A stretch of DNA of 64,000 bases from Anaerolineales bacterium (GCA_025056175.1 JANWWK010000053.1:62001-126000); one strand, 5' to 3'. Shown: positions 51,179 to 60,396, counted from the first letter of the stretch. Made by a program: numbers and translations. Notes: generated by a model not told the origin, from the letters alone.

Positions 51179-54100
51179 ATGAAAACCAGATGGTTTGCTC
51201 TTACAAGCATGGTCTTGATGCTGGGGCTTCTGATTCTGCCCCGGCAGGTTTCCTTCGCTGGAATGCGGCCAACTAGCGATGACCTGGTCTTCGACTTCAC
51301 TGCAAACGCCCTGCTCGCCGAATGGCGCAGCGGCGCAGGAACATTGCCCTTTCCAGGTACCAGCGGTGACCATCGCGGTTATGCCCTGACGCTGGATGCC
51401 CCTGTTCAGGAAGATAGCACTGTCGGCGCGCCGGGTCTGCTCACCGTGCCACAAAACAAATACGATGGTTACATTCAAGGCATTTACCCCGAATTCACAG
51501 TACAGAAAGGTGACCGCTTTCAGGTCACGGTTGGCTGTGAAGCCGCAGCAAAGAACTGTTACGTCACCTACCGGCTCGATTACATCACGTCCTCCGGCGT
51601 CACAAAAATCTTCTGGAGCTGGAAAGAAAAGCACGAAGGGCGCACTTACCACGCAAACCTGGATTTGAGCCGCCTGGCAGGGCAAAAAGTGCGTTTTGTG
51701 CTGACCTTGCTGGCAAGCGGGCCAGCAGCCAACGACCGGGCGCTGTGGGTGTCCCCGCGCATTGTGCGCCCCGGCAACGGAAAGACCCCGCAACCCACGC
51801 TTACACCCACTGCCACCCCGTTCAACACCCCGCCACCCATCCCCCCTGCCGGATGCGACCGCGCCTCCTTCGTAGCAGATGTCACCGTGCGCGATGGCAC
51901 AGCCTTTGCGCCTCGCCAGACGTTCACAAAAACCTGGCGGCTCAAAAACACCGGGACATGCGCCTGGACACGCGATTACGCCCTGGTTTTCTACAGCGGT
52001 GAGTTGATGGGCGCGCCCACCCTGGTCAACCTGCCCTGGCGGGTAGAGCCCGGCGCAATGGTGGATGTCACCGTCAACGCCGTTGCCCCGGCTTCCCCTG
52101 GTCAATACCGCAGCGACTGGATTCTACGCAATGCCAGCGGGCAATTGTTCGGCATTGGCCCAAAAGCCGATAAACCCTTCTGGATGCTCATCAATGTTAT
52201 CGGCACTCCGCCGCAAGCCAGCAGTGGATACGACTTCGCTGCCAACCTGTGCGCAGCCGAGTGGCGCAGCGGCGCGGGTATCCTGGCCTGTCCCTTCTCC
52301 GAAGGGGATGCACGCGGTTTTGCTCTGACACGACCTGCCCGGATGGAAGACGGCACAACCACCGACCCGGCCATTCTCACCCACCCGCAAAACAAATACG
52401 ATGGCTATCTTCAGGGAACTTTCCCAACCTTCACCGTGCAGCCTGGTGACCGTTTTCAAGCCATCGTGGGATGTGAACACAACACCCGTTGCTACGTCAC
52501 CTTCCGGCTGGAATATCTGACACCCGGCGGCGCACCACGCATCTTCTGGAAATGGTCTGAAAAGAACGAAGGCAAAACCTACCGCGTTGACCTGGATTTA
52601 TCGCCCCTGGCCGGACAAAGTGTGCGCTTCGTACTGACCACGCTGGCTGCCGGCCCGGCAACCAATGACCGGGCTGTGTGGGGCGCGCCGCGCATTGTAC
52701 GGCCAGGTTTGCCTGTCGCCACACCCACCCCCCTTCCTTCACAAACCTGGCCGCTGTTCTTGCATGCACCTTACGCGTTTGAATTGCGCTACCCCCCAGA
52801 AGGGTACTTCACGGCACAACTCACGAACTTCGGCCACCTGGAATTGCCGAAACTCCAGAGCGGCACCAACCTGAGCAGCAAATACATGGAGTACCGGCTG
52901 GTCAACGGCAGCACCACCTGCACCGTCAACGACACCTTCGGCCCGCCCATCGGTGTCCTGTCCACACAGGAAGTGGTCGTTAACAGCCTGACCTTCACCC
53001 GCATAGATGGTCTGGAAGCCTCCATGAACCACACCTACCGTTACACGTACTACACTGCGCGCAGCGCCAAGACCTGCCTGACGCTTTTGTTCCTGCTGCG
53101 TGCAGGCACACCGGAAGTGTATGACCCGCCCCGCCCGCCATACGATTACACGTTGGAAGCCTCCACGTTCACGGAGATGATGAACACCTTCGCCTGGCCG
53201 GCTCTGCCATCAGGCCAGGTGACGAACGTCACCCTTTCGTCCACGCTCGCACCGGTTTCATGTACCACTGGCCTGGTACAGGCCGATTTGAACGGCATCA
53301 TCACCACCGACGGCGCGGCACGCGTGGTTTACCATTGGGAAATTCTCGGCGATTCAGTCAACCAGGTCACCCCAGACCAGCTTCTGCTCTTCGGTGAAGC
53401 CGCCTCGCAAGCCGTTACGACCACGTTCTCCCTGCCCTGTGGAAATCACGTCCTGCGGCTGGTGACAATTGCCCCAAACGAAAACGCCGCTCAGGTGAAC
53501 GCCCCGCTCAACCCACCCGAAGCGACGCCCCTGCCATCTTTTACATCCCCTTACGCCGTCATCGGCCTGCCGCCAGAAAGCGCCCTGAACCTATACGCCG
53601 CCCCCGGCACAGAGAATCCGATTGCAGGCAGTTTACCATCTAATGCCAGAAACATCGAGCGCGGCACAACCGTAGTGACGATAGGCAGTGAACGTTGGGT
53701 CGAAGCCCGTCTTCCGGGGCAGATTGCCGGCTGGGTGAAAGATTCTCACCTCACCGAAAGCATTGCTCCCGAAACCTTCGTGACCGATGCGCGCCCCATT
53801 CAACGCATTGTTGCGCTTGCCCAGGCCATGAATCAGTCTGATGGTAACCTGTTCGCCTCATTAATCAGCCCCAAACGCGGCGTGACGATTTACTATCACG
53901 GTACGTGGAGTAACCCCGTGACCTACGATTTCACTCGCGCACAGCAAGCCTTCACCAACCCGGAAATTATTCACTGGGGGCCCGAAGGCGCAAGCGGTTA
54001 CGAAGCCATCGGCACGTTTGCCGAAATCATCCGTCCAAAATTGCTGGATGCGCTCACTGCTCCCTACCAGATTCATGCCAATACCCCTCTGTATGCGGCT

Positions 54101-54271
54101 ATGTACGTTGAACCCTGGCCAGGTATCTACCAGAACCTGAACTACTATGCCATTCTCAAGCCACCCACGCCCGGCCTGGAACTGGATTGGCGCATTTGGC
54201 TGGCCGGTTTCGAGTATGTAGATGGTGTGCCATACCTGGCAGCACTGCTGCACTACGTGTGGGAACCGTAA
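51179..54271 (+). CDS. Large secreted protein with duplicated domain, NBR1-like Ig and SH3b domains
   Basis: 1030-residue exported protein. The start at 51179 has GGAGG. The signal peptide covers residues 1-27. Two homologous domains (about 38-195 and 350-500) share EWRSGAG, NKYDGY, QGIYPEF/QGTFPTF, KEKHEG/SEKNEG and VRFVLTLLA/VRFVLTTLA. Between them (226-335) is an NBR1-like Ig domain (TKTWRLKNTGTCAWTRDYAL). A Pro/Thr linker follows each domain. After residue 800 there is a bacterial SH3 domain (NLYAAPGTENPIAG to GWVKDSHLTE) and a C-terminal domain not recognised. Such surface proteins probably bind cell-wall or polysaccharide ligands. It is followed by mazG in opposite orientation. Confidence 0.85.
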   Translation: MKTRWFALTSMVLMLGLLILPRQVSFAGMRPTSDDLVFDFTANALLAEWRSGAGTLPFPGTSGDHRGYALTLDAPVQEDSTVGAPGLLTVPQNKYDGYIQGIYPEFTVQKGDRFQVTVGCEAAAKNCYVTYRLDYITSSGVTKIFWSWKEKHEGRTYHANLDLSRLAGQKVRFVLTLLASGPAANDRALWVSPRIVRPGNGKTPQPTLTPTATPFNTPPPIPPAGCDRASFVADVTVRDGTAFAPRQTFTKTWRLKNTGTCAWTRDYALVFYSGELMGAPTLVNLPWRVEPGAMVDVTVNAVAPASPGQYRSDWILRNASGQLFGIGPKADKPFWMLINVIGTPPQASSGYDFAANLCAAEWRSGAGILACPFSEGDARGFALTRPARMEDGTTTDPAILTHPQNKYDGYLQGTFPTFTVQPGDRFQAIVGCEHNTRCYVTFRLEYLTPGGAPRIFWKWSEKNEGKTYRVDLDLSPLAGQSVRFVLTTLAAGPATNDRAVWGAPRIVRPGLPVATPTPLPSQTWPLFLHAPYAFELRYPPEGYFTAQLTNFGHLELPKLQSGTNLSSKYMEYRLVNGSTTCTVNDTFGPPIGVLSTQEVVVNSLTFTRIDGLEASMNHTYRYTYYTARSAKTCLTLLFLLRAGTPEVYDPPRPPYDYTLEASTFTEMMNTFAWPALPSGQVTNVTLSSTLAPVSCTTGLVQADLNGIITTDGAARVVYHWEILGDSVNQVTPDQLLLFGEAASQAVTTTFSLPCGNHVLRLVTIAPNENAAQVNAPLNPPEATPLPSFTSPYAVIGLPPESALNLYAAPGTENPIAGSLPSNARNIERGTTVVTIGSERWVEARLPGQIAGWVKDSHLTESIAPETFVTDARPIQRIVALAQAMNQSDGNLFASLISPKRGVTIYYHGTWSNPVTYDFTRAQQAFTNPEIIHWGPEGASGYEAIGTFAEIIRPKLLDALTAPYQIHANTPLYAAMYVEPWPGIYQNLNYYAILKPPTPGLELDWRIWLAGFEYVDGVPYLAALLHYVWEP

Positions 54272-54304
54272 TCAACCGGTCAACACCATCACGCACGCTG
54301 GTTA

Positions 54305-55414
54305 CTAACGCATTGCGTTTTTGGCTTCGTCCCACAACGCATCCATTTCCTGTAAACTCATTTCTTTCAAGTCGCGTCCCATTTCACGCGCACGTTTTTC
54401 GATGTAACCAAAGCGATTGCGAAATTTCTGGTTGGTCTCGCGCAGAGCGGCTTCGGCGTCCACCTTCTTCCAGCGCGCCAGGTTGACCAGCGCAAACAAG
54501 AGGTCACCCAGCTCGGTCGTTAATTCCGCCAAAGTGGCCGAGCGGCGTATTTCTTCAATTTCCTCGCGAATTTTCTCCAGCACGCCCTCGATTTCCGGCC
54601 AATCGAAGCCGACGCGCGCGGCACGAGATTGATATTCCTGTGCCTGACTCAGCGCCGGAAGCGCAGCCGGAAGGCCATCAAGCAGCGATTTTTCCTCTTC
54701 GCCCCGTGTGCGGCGTTCCTCCTGCTTGATGCTCTCCCAATTTGCCAGCACCTGCCCCACCCCATCCACCTGCACCTGTCCAAACACGTGCGGATGACGA
54801 CGCACGAGTTTGTCGTGAATTTCTTTGAACACTTCGGTCATGTTGAAGGTGCCAGCCTCATAGCCAATCTGCGCGTTCAGCACAATTTGCAAGAGCAAAT
54901 CGCCGAACTCTTCGCGCATTTTGACCGGGTCATTCGCGTCCATCGCCGCCAGGGTTTCGTAACTTTCCTCCAGCAGATATTTACGCAGGGTCTGATGGGT
55001 TTGTTTACGGTCCCAGGGGCATCCATCCGGCGCGCGTAAATGCGCGATAATTTCCTGGAACGTCTCGAACGAACTGCCAACCGGAAGCGGCGACAGGTAA
55101 AGAGCGTATGGCAGGCCCTCCGTCACAAAGCCGTCCTGACTGAGCAACGCCCCCAACGTCTGCGCGGTCACATGGCTGGTTGGCAGACAAATCAGCCGGG
55201 CAGGATGTTCCAGGGGATAAACAGCGCGCAAGACCCCACAGACCTGTTTGAGCAAAGCGCCACTCTCAATGGACGTAACAAGCAAAGGCATATCCGCCGG
55301 AGAGGGCGGCACATGTCGAGTGGTAAACGCCTTTGCATGCACCATCGAAAGCGAAGGCAAAGAATCCACATCCAGCAGGCGGGAGAGAAGCGCAAAATGT
55401 TCGGCGGAGAGCAT
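54305..55414 (-). CDS. mazG: MazG nucleoside triphosphate pyrophosphohydrolase
   Basis: 369-residue protein. The start at 55414 (MLSAEHFALL) follows GGAG. Residues from about 120 carry the MazG tandem domains: LRAPDGCPWDRKQTHQTL, EESYETLAAMD and EEFGDLLLQ in the first, and EEIEEIRR with ELGDLLFALVN in the second. It hydrolyses NTPs to NMP and pyrophosphate, removing abnormal nucleotides. The first 120 residues resemble only the C-terminal lobe of the tetrapyrrole methylase found fused to MazG in YabN-type proteins (for example YALYLSPLP). The methyltransferase part with its SAM site is missing. It is 105 bases after rpsI on the same strand. Confidence 0.9.
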   Translation of the reverse strand: MLSAEHFALLSRLLDVDSLPSLSMVHAKAFTTRHVPPSPADMPLLVTSIESGALLKQVCGVLRAVYPLEHPARLICLPTSHVTAQTLGALLSQDGFVTEGLPYALYLSPLPVGSSFETFQEIIAHLRAPDGCPWDRKQTHQTLRKYLLEESYETLAAMDANDPVKMREEFGDLLLQIVLNAQIGYEAGTFNMTEVFKEIHDKLVRRHPHVFGQVQVDGVGQVLANWESIKQEERRTRGEEEKSLLDGLPAALPALSQAQEYQSRAARVGFDWPEIEGVLEKIREEIEEIRRSATLAELTTELGDLLFALVNLARWKKVDAEAALRETNQKFRNRFGYIEKRAREMGRDLKEMSLQEMDALWDEAKNAMR

Positions 55415-55430
55415 GTTCACTCCATAAAAT

Positions 55431-55492
55431 CATAATGCGTAACACGTAATCCGTAAGCGGTTTACGCATTACGGATTACGCATTACGCACTG
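55431..55492. repeat. Inverted repeat of TTACGCATTACGG type
   Basis: AATGCGTAACACGTAATCCGTAA and, after CGGTT, TTACGCATTACGGATTACGCATTACGC. The arms pair over TTACGGATTACG and more loosely beyond. It sits in the 105 bases between rpsI and mazG and could form a hairpin in the transcript. This phrase type is a common dispersed intergenic repeat. Confidence 0.7.
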
Positions 55493-55519
55493 AAATGCCA
55501 CACCCAAAAGGGCGTTGCC

Positions 55520-55912
55520 TTAACGCTTGGTGTAAGTAGGAGCCTTGCGGGCGCGCTTGAGGCCGGGTTTCTTGCGCTCTTTCACGCGGGCATCGCGAGT
55601 GAGCAGACCAGCCTTACGCATGGCCGACGTCCAATCGGCATTCATCTTCACCAGCGCACGCGCCAACCCAAGAGCAACAGCATCGGTCTGTCCGGTCACG
55701 CCGCCGCCCCGCACCAGAACGGTAATGTCGTAGGCAGTGGTCTCCTGACCGATAGCCGCAAGCGGGGAGAGAACGGTGTGCATGTCCCCAGGACGGGTAA
55801 AGAAGGCCGGGGCCTCCTTGTTGTTGACGATGAACTTGCCCGAACCGGGCGCAACACGCACCCGCGCGGTGCTTTCTTTGCGGCGTCCAATTCCTTCAAA
55901 GTACTGCGCCAT
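55520..55912 (-). CDS. rpsI: 30S ribosomal protein S9
   Basis: 130-residue ribosomal protein S9. The start MAQYFEGIGRRKESTARVR at 55912 follows GGAG; a longer frame is unsupported. The C-terminal tail KKPGLKRARKAPTYTKR reaches the decoding P site in the ribosome. It follows rplM by 14 bases, the usual L13-S9 pair. It is the last gene of the ribosomal cluster. Confidence 0.97.
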   Translation of the reverse strand: MAQYFEGIGRRKESTARVRVAPGSGKFIVNNKEAPAFFTRPGDMHTVLSPLAAIGQETTAYDITVLVRGGGVTGQTDAVALGLARALVKMNADWTSAMRKAGLLTRDARVKERKKPGLKRARKAPTYTKR

Positions 55913-55926
55913 ACGTCTCTTACTCC

Positions 55927-56370
55927 TTATTTCTTCACCTGGGCGCCGTGCGGGTGTTCCGGTCCGCCGTACACCTTGAGCCGCTTGATGATATGGCGGC
56001 TGAATTTGTTCTTGGGCAACATCCCCCACACCGCATCGCGGATGACGCGGTCGGGATGTTTCTGTAACTGGTCACGCAAAGAGATGGATTTCAACCCGCC
56101 CGGGTAGCCCGAGTGCTTGTGATACATCTTTTCGATGGCCTTGTCACCGGTGTAGGTGATTTGTGAGGCGTTGATAACGACCACATAATCACCCATCGGC
56201 ACACCGGGGGTAAAGGTCGGTTTGTGCTTGCCAAGCAGAAGCGCGGCGATACGCGCCGTCAGGCGGCCCAGATTCTGACCGGCGGCATCCACCACCACCC
56301 AGTCATTCTGAATTTCACTGGCTTTAGGATAGTACGATTTGTACACGGTTGTCTCTCCACTTACAGACAT
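55927..56370 (-). CDS. rplM: 50S ribosomal protein L13
   Basis: 147-residue L13, an early assembly protein of the large subunit. The core WVVVDAAGQNLGRLTARIAA, GDYVVVINA and the C-terminal VYGGPEHPHGAQ are typical. It lies 16 bases after truA and just before rpsI, as in many bacteria. Confidence 0.97.
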   Translation of the reverse strand: MSVSGETTVYKSYYPKASEIQNDWVVVDAAGQNLGRLTARIAALLLGKHKPTFTPGVPMGDYVVVINASQITYTGDKAIEKMYHKHSGYPGGLKSISLRDQLQKHPDRVIRDAVWGMLPKNKFSRHIIKRLKVYGGPEHPHGAQVKK

Positions 56371-56386
56371 TTCGGAAAATACCAGA

Positions 56387-57127
56387 TTATTCGGGATACG
56401 TTACCTCGACCAGGGTCAACCCACGCGCAGGAGCAAGGCCTGCCGGAGCAATCTCCCGCTGGCCCTCCAACAGGTCAGAAATGGCCTGCACAGGAAGTTT
56501 TCCCTGCCCGGCAACCACTTGCAGATAAACCATGCGGCGCACCATGCGGTAGAGAAAAGCATCGGCTTCGACCCGAAAAATCCATTCATCGCCTTGCTCA
56601 ACCCATTCGGCTTGCGTAACGGTGCGCACGGTACTACTTTCGGGCCGGGGCGGGGTTCCAAAAGCGGCAAAATCGTGCGTTCCACACAGACGCCGGGCTG
56701 CCTCGTGCAGAATTTCTGCTTTCGGGGCAGGCCATAACCGCCAGGCATAGCGGTCACGCAACGGGTCGCGTCCAGGCTGACAATACAGACGATAGTGATA
56801 GCGTCGAGAAAGGGCATCGAAGCGCGGATGAAACCCGGCCGCAACGACTTTCGCACCGCGCACAGCCAAATCGGCAGGCAAATGGGCATTCAGGGCATCC
56901 ACCAATTCTTCGAGGGGATGAGGCCACTCCAGGTCGAAGGCTGCTACCTGTCCGAGCGCGTGAACGCCGGTATCGGTACGCCCCGCCAGAAGAACAGAAC
57001 GTCCCTGCCAGCCCAGACGGCGCAGGGCGGTTTCCAATTCGCCTTGTGCGGTGCGTCGGTTGGCCTGTCGCTGACTGCCGTAAAGGTCAGTGCCGTCGTA
57101 GGCAAGAATAATCTGGTAACGTGCCAC
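56387..57127 (-). CDS. truA: tRNA pseudouridine(38-40) synthase TruA
   Basis: 246-residue pseudouridine synthase that modifies positions 38-40 in the tRNA anticodon stem. The catalytic Asp is in LAGRTDTGVHALGQ near residue 52. YRYHYRLYC and the C-terminal ARGLTLVEV are also characteristic. It sits between rplQ and rplM, the classic position. The 58-base gap to rplQ is filled with a GTTCAG-type repeat. Confidence 0.96.
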   Translation of the reverse strand: MARYQIILAYDGTDLYGSQRQANRRTAQGELETALRRLGWQGRSVLLAGRTDTGVHALGQVAAFDLEWPHPLEELVDALNAHLPADLAVRGAKVVAAGFHPRFDALSRRYHYRLYCQPGRDPLRDRYAWRLWPAPKAEILHEAARRLCGTHDFAAFGTPPRPESSTVRTVTQAEWVEQGDEWIFRVEADAFLYRMVRRMVYLQVVAGQGKLPVQAISDLLEGQREIAPAGLAPARGLTLVEVTYPE

Positions 57128-57185
57128 GTTCAGTGTTCAGGCATCAGTTTTCACTGTTCACTGCTGACTGATGACTGGTAACTGT
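57128..57185. repeat. CACTGTTCACTG-type short repeat
   Basis: The 58 bases between rplQ and truA consist of related units (TTCAGTGTTCAGG, TTTTCACTGTTCACTGCTGACTGATGACTGG). It is low complexity with partial inverted symmetry and fills the gap completely. Confidence 0.6.
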
Positions 57186-57569
57186 TTACTCTTCGACGAG
57201 TTCGAGCATCACCATTTCGGCGGCATCGCCCTGACGCGGGCCCAGCTTCAACATGCGCGTATAACCGCCGTTGCGGGAGGCAAAGCGAGGGGCAATGTCG
57301 TCGAACACCTTCTTGACCACTTCGCTGCCGCCGCCCAACCTGGCTGCCACCAGCCGACGGGCATGCACTTTCCGGGCCGCATCATCGGTCTGCGCCGAGT
57401 TGCGGGCAATGGTGATAATGCGTTCCGCTTCACCGCGCACCGATTCCGCTTTGGCGCGGGTGGTGGTGATGCGTTCGTGTGTAAACAATTGTTTGATGAG
57501 GTTACGCCGCAGGGCAATGCGCGCGCCCTTGCTGCGTCCCAGTTTATAACCTGCTACCTGATGTCGCAT
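57186..57569 (-). CDS. rplQ: 50S ribosomal protein L17
   Basis: 127-residue L17. The N-terminal RHQVAGYKLGRSKGARIALRR is highly typical, as is the C-terminal GPRQGDAAEMVMLELVE. It follows rpoA by six bases, the usual rpoA-rplQ pair, and shares its transcript. Confidence 0.97.
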   Translation of the reverse strand: MRHQVAGYKLGRSKGARIALRRNLIKQLFTHERITTTRAKAESVRGEAERIITIARNSAQTDDAARKVHARRLVAARLGGGSEVVKKVFDDIAPRFASRNGGYTRMLKLGPRQGDAAEMVMLELVEE

Positions 57570-57575
57570 GTTCGC

Positions 57576-58559
57576 TTACTCCGCGTTAATCGGTTGGTCT
57601 TTCGTCGGCTGCTCCTTGAGGAAGCCTTTCTCAATCATCTTCTGGCGCAATTCATCCAGGCTTTTCTCGCCAAAATTGCGGATGGACATCACCGCCTGTT
57701 CGCCTTTTTCCAGCAAATCCAGGACATCGCCGACCGTTGTAATGCCGGTGCGCTTGAGGGAATTGAACACCCGCACCGAAAGGTCGAGTGCTTCGACCGG
57801 TGTTTCCGCAATTTCGCTGCTCAGCCGTGTGCTGGAGATTTCCTTCTCCATCGTAACGGTGAGCGTTTCTTCGCTTACGCCAGCGACGAAGCGCAAGTGT
57901 TCGATAAGCGTCTTCGCCGCCGTGCTGAGCGCACGTTCCGGCGAGATTGTGCCATCCGTCCAGATTTCCAGCGTCAGGCGGTCATAATTGGTGCTTTGTC
58001 CAACACGGGCGCTGCCCACTTCCCAATTGACGCGCCGCACCGGGCTGAAAATGGCATCTACCGGCAATTCACCAATCGGCAAATGACCAGAGCGGTCGTT
58101 AGCCGGAGAATACCCGCGCCCACGCTCGACAGTAAATTCGATGTCCAGGCGGGTGTTGGGGTTATCCACGGTGAAGAGATACAAATCCGGGTTGATGACA
58201 TCCACTTCTGACGGCGCAATAATATCTGCCGCCGTCACCACGCCTTCACCGCGCACTTCCAGGTGCATGCGGGTTGAATCAACGCCGTTCAGTTTCAGGC
58301 GTAGCTGTTTGATTTGGAGCATGACCTGAATGACATCTTCCCGCACACCGGGAATGTCGCTGAATTCATGCAATACGTCCGAGATACGGATGGACGTAAC
58401 TGCCGCACCCTCCAACGAGGACAGCAGGACACGCCGCAAGGCATTGCCTATCGTCGCGCCGTAGCCGCGCTCCAGAGGGCTGACAACAAATTTTCCGTAA
58501 TTTCGAGCTTCAGCCTCGCGCTCGATTTTCGGCATCACCATGTTCGATAAGCCGGTCAC
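57576..58559 (-). CDS. rpoA: RNA polymerase alpha subunit
   Basis: 327-residue alpha subunit. The N-terminal domain (to about 230) includes FVVSPLERGYGATIGNALRR and the dimerisation region. The C-terminal domain (about 250-315) has TGITTVGDVLDLLEKG and SIRNFGEKSLDELRQ, the DNA- and activator-binding part. The GTG at 58559 is preferred because AGAGGTG precedes it; an ATG five codons later lacks a ribosome-binding site. It follows rpsD by 63 bases. Confidence 0.97.
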   Translation of the reverse strand: MTGLSNMVMPKIEREAEARNYGKFVVSPLERGYGATIGNALRRVLLSSLEGAAVTSIRISDVLHEFSDIPGVREDVIQVMLQIKQLRLKLNGVDSTRMHLEVRGEGVVTAADIIAPSEVDVINPDLYLFTVDNPNTRLDIEFTVERGRGYSPANDRSGHLPIGELPVDAIFSPVRRVNWEVGSARVGQSTNYDRLTLEIWTDGTISPERALSTAAKTLIEHLRFVAGVSEETLTVTMEKEISSTRLSSEIAETPVEALDLSVRVFNSLKRTGITTVGDVLDLLEKGEQAVMSIRNFGEKSLDELRQKMIEKGFLKEQPTKDQPINAE

Positions 58560-58622
58560 GGTTCACCTCTCCCTATGTGGAAAAACAGGCACGATATTGT
58601 CCCAGGGACATGCCGGAAGCGA

Positions 58623-59270
58623 TTAGCGCGAGTAGAATTCAACGATGAGCTGCTCTTCCAGGTTGCCATCAATTTCAGCGCGCTCCGGCAAACGTTGAAC
58701 GGTACCGGTCAAATTCTTCAAATCACGAGTCAGCCAGGCCGGGAAGGTGCGCTTTTCGGCCACATCACGCAGTTCTTTGAAATAGGTGCCATCCCGCGAG
58801 CCTTCACGCACCTGAATCGTATCTCCTGGATTGAGCAACATGGAGGGGACATCGGTGCGGCGGCCATTCACCGTAAAGTGACCATGCGTTACCAGCAAAC
58901 GCGCCTGCGCGCGGCTGGATGCAAAGCCCAGACGGAACACCACATTATCGAGACGCGATTCCAGGATTTGAAGCAGGTTCAAACCCGTCAGACCACGTCG
59001 TTTGAGTGCCACTTCGTAATAACGGCGGAACTGGCGTTCCATCATACCATAGACACGGCGCGCTTTCTGCTTGGCGCGCAACTGACGAGCGTAGTCGGAG
59101 GCGCGGCCTGTCGCGCTGCGCGAGCGACCACTCGTCTTCCCGTGCTGACCAGGGGCGAAGCTGCGGCGCTCGAATGCGCACTTGGGGCTAAAGCAGCGTT
59201 CGCCCTTCAAGAACAATTTTTCTCCTTCGCGCCGGCAAAGTTTGCAAGCCGGACCAAGATATTTCGCCAT
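58623..59270 (-). CDS. rpsD: 30S ribosomal protein S4 (zinc-binding type)
   Basis: 215-residue S4, which starts assembly of the 30S subunit. The N terminus has a zinc-binding form with CKLCRREG and CFSPKC, the C+ type lost in many bacteria. The S4 RNA-binding domain (residues 103-165, [21 protein letters not shown]) follows. It lies 18 bases after rpsK. The length is slightly above the 200-209 usual. Confidence 0.96.
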   Translation of the reverse strand: MAKYLGPACKLCRREGEKLFLKGERCFSPKCAFERRSFAPGQHGKTSGRSRSATGRASDYARQLRAKQKARRVYGMMERQFRRYYEVALKRRGLTGLNLLQILESRLDNVVFRLGFASSRAQARLLVTHGHFTVNGRRTDVPSMLLNPGDTIQVREGSRDGTYFKELRDVAEKRTFPAWLTRDLKNLTGTVQRLPERAEIDGNLEEQLIVEFYSR

Positions 59271-59288
59271 ATTGACTACCTCTCCAGA

Positions 59289-59693
59289 TTACACGCGGCG
59301 TTTCTTCGGGGGACGGCAACCGTTGTGCGGCACCGGGGTCTTATCAGCAATCGAACGGACTTTGATGCCCATTGCCTGAACGGCGCGAATGGCCGATTCA
59401 CGGCCTGGGCCAGGGCCTTTGACAATCAAATCGGCTTCCTGCAGACCCATTTGCTGTGCCGCTTTGATGGCCTGTTCGGCAGCCAAACGAGCCGCAAACG
59501 GCGTGCTTTTGCGCGAACCCTTGAAGCCCGCCGAGCCGGCGCTGCCCCACGTTACGGTATTGCCAGCCGAATCGGTCACGGTCACAATTGTATTGTTGAA
59601 CGATGCAAAGATATGCACCTGGCCCGAAGATAACGAGCGCTTGGCTTTCTTGGCGCCGGCAGAACGGCGCGCCTGGCGTACACTTTGTGCCAT
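59289..59693 (-). CDS. rpsK: 30S ribosomal protein S11
   Basis: 134-residue S11 of the small-subunit platform. [16 protein letters not shown] and the C-terminal [20 protein letters not shown] are typical. The N-terminal 25 residues are basic and Ala/Lys-rich, as usual. It follows rpsM by 21 bases. Confidence 0.97.
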   Translation of the reverse strand: MAQSVRQARRSAGAKKAKRSLSSGQVHIFASFNNTIVTVTDSAGNTVTWGSAGSAGFKGSRKSTPFAARLAAEQAIKAAQQMGLQEADLIVKGPGPGRESAIRAVQAMGIKVRSIADKTPVPHNGCRPPKKRRV

Positions 59694-59714
59694 AGTTGTT
59701 CACTTCCTCCAGAA

Positions 59715-60101
59715 TTACTTCTTGGCACCGCGGCGACGTCCGCGCCCGGCAACGGTCTTCTTCGGCCCCTTGCGGGTGCGCGCATTGGTGCGGGTGCGCT
59801 GTCCATGAACCGGCAAACTGCGGCGGTGACGCATGCCGCGATAACAGCCGATTTCAATCAGCCGCTTGATGTTCAATTGCTGTTCGCGGCGCAGGTCGCC
59901 CTCCACCACGAAGTGTTTGGCAATATAGTCACGCAAAGCAGAGACTTCGGCCTCCGATAAATCCTTGATGCGGGTATCGGGATTGATTTTGGTCTCTGCC
60001 AGAATCTGGCGCGAGCGGGTCAGGCCAATCCCATACAGATAGGTCAGGCCAATTTCGACGCGCTTGTTGCGGGGGAGGTCAATACCTTCGATACGTGCCA
60101 T
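59715..60101 (-). CDS. rpsM: 30S ribosomal protein S13
   Basis: 128-residue S13 of the 30S head. [20 protein letters not shown] at the start, [11 protein letters not shown], and the basic C-terminal [17 protein letters not shown] agree with the family. It follows rpmJ by six bases. Confidence 0.97.
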   Translation of the reverse strand: MARIEGIDLPRNKRVEIGLTYLYGIGLTRSRQILAETKINPDTRIKDLSEAEVSALRDYIAKHFVVEGDLRREQQLNIKRLIEIGCYRGMRHRRSLPVHGQRTRTNARTRKGPKKTVAGRGRRRGAKK

Positions 60102-60107
60102 AGTCGT

Positions 60108-60221
60108 TTACCCTTGTCGCTGTTTGTGCTTGGGGTTTTCGCAGATGACATACAGCCTGCCACTGCGCTTGACAATTTTACACTTGGCGCAGCGCTTACG
60201 AATGGATGGTGAAACTCTCAT
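60108..60221 (-). CDS. rpmJ: 50S ribosomal protein L36 (zinc-binding type)
   Basis: 37-residue L36 starting [17 protein letters not shown] and ending [10 protein letters not shown], with the zinc ligands CAKC and CENPKH intact (C+ type). It is six bases before rpsM. The start ATG is at 60221, with AAGGAGAAAGGCACTT upstream. Confidence 0.96.
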   Translation of the reverse strand: MRVSPSIRKRCAKCKIVKRSGRLYVICENPKHKQRQG

Positions 60222-60276
60222 AAGTGCCTTTCTCCTTCACAGACACGCTGCCATAAAACGTGCAGCCGAAGTTATG

Positions 60277-60305
60277 ATTATACTTGTTTCTTCGTCTTTC
60301 GTCCA
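60277..60305 (-). promoter_or_regulatory. Promoter of the rpmJ-to-rplQ transcript
   Basis: Minus-strand TATAAT (60282-60277) with TGGACG 17 bases upstream (4 of 6 matches to TTGACA). It lies 56 bases before rpmJ, in the gap where infA would normally be. Two adjacent hairpins, GCCGTC/GACGGC (60313-60328) and CAGGC/GCCTG (60333-60346), lie just upstream. Confidence 0.45.
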
Positions 60306-60396
60306 GAATTTCGCCGTCTTCAGACGGCCATACAGGCTAAGGCCTGCAACATGACGGCACCGCCTTCCGACGTCTTCAAAGACTTCCGCCAGAGAC

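Noticed and set aside
60222-60396. Possible short infA gene
   Set aside because: No frame of about 70 codons with an IF1-like sequence exists in the 175 bases.
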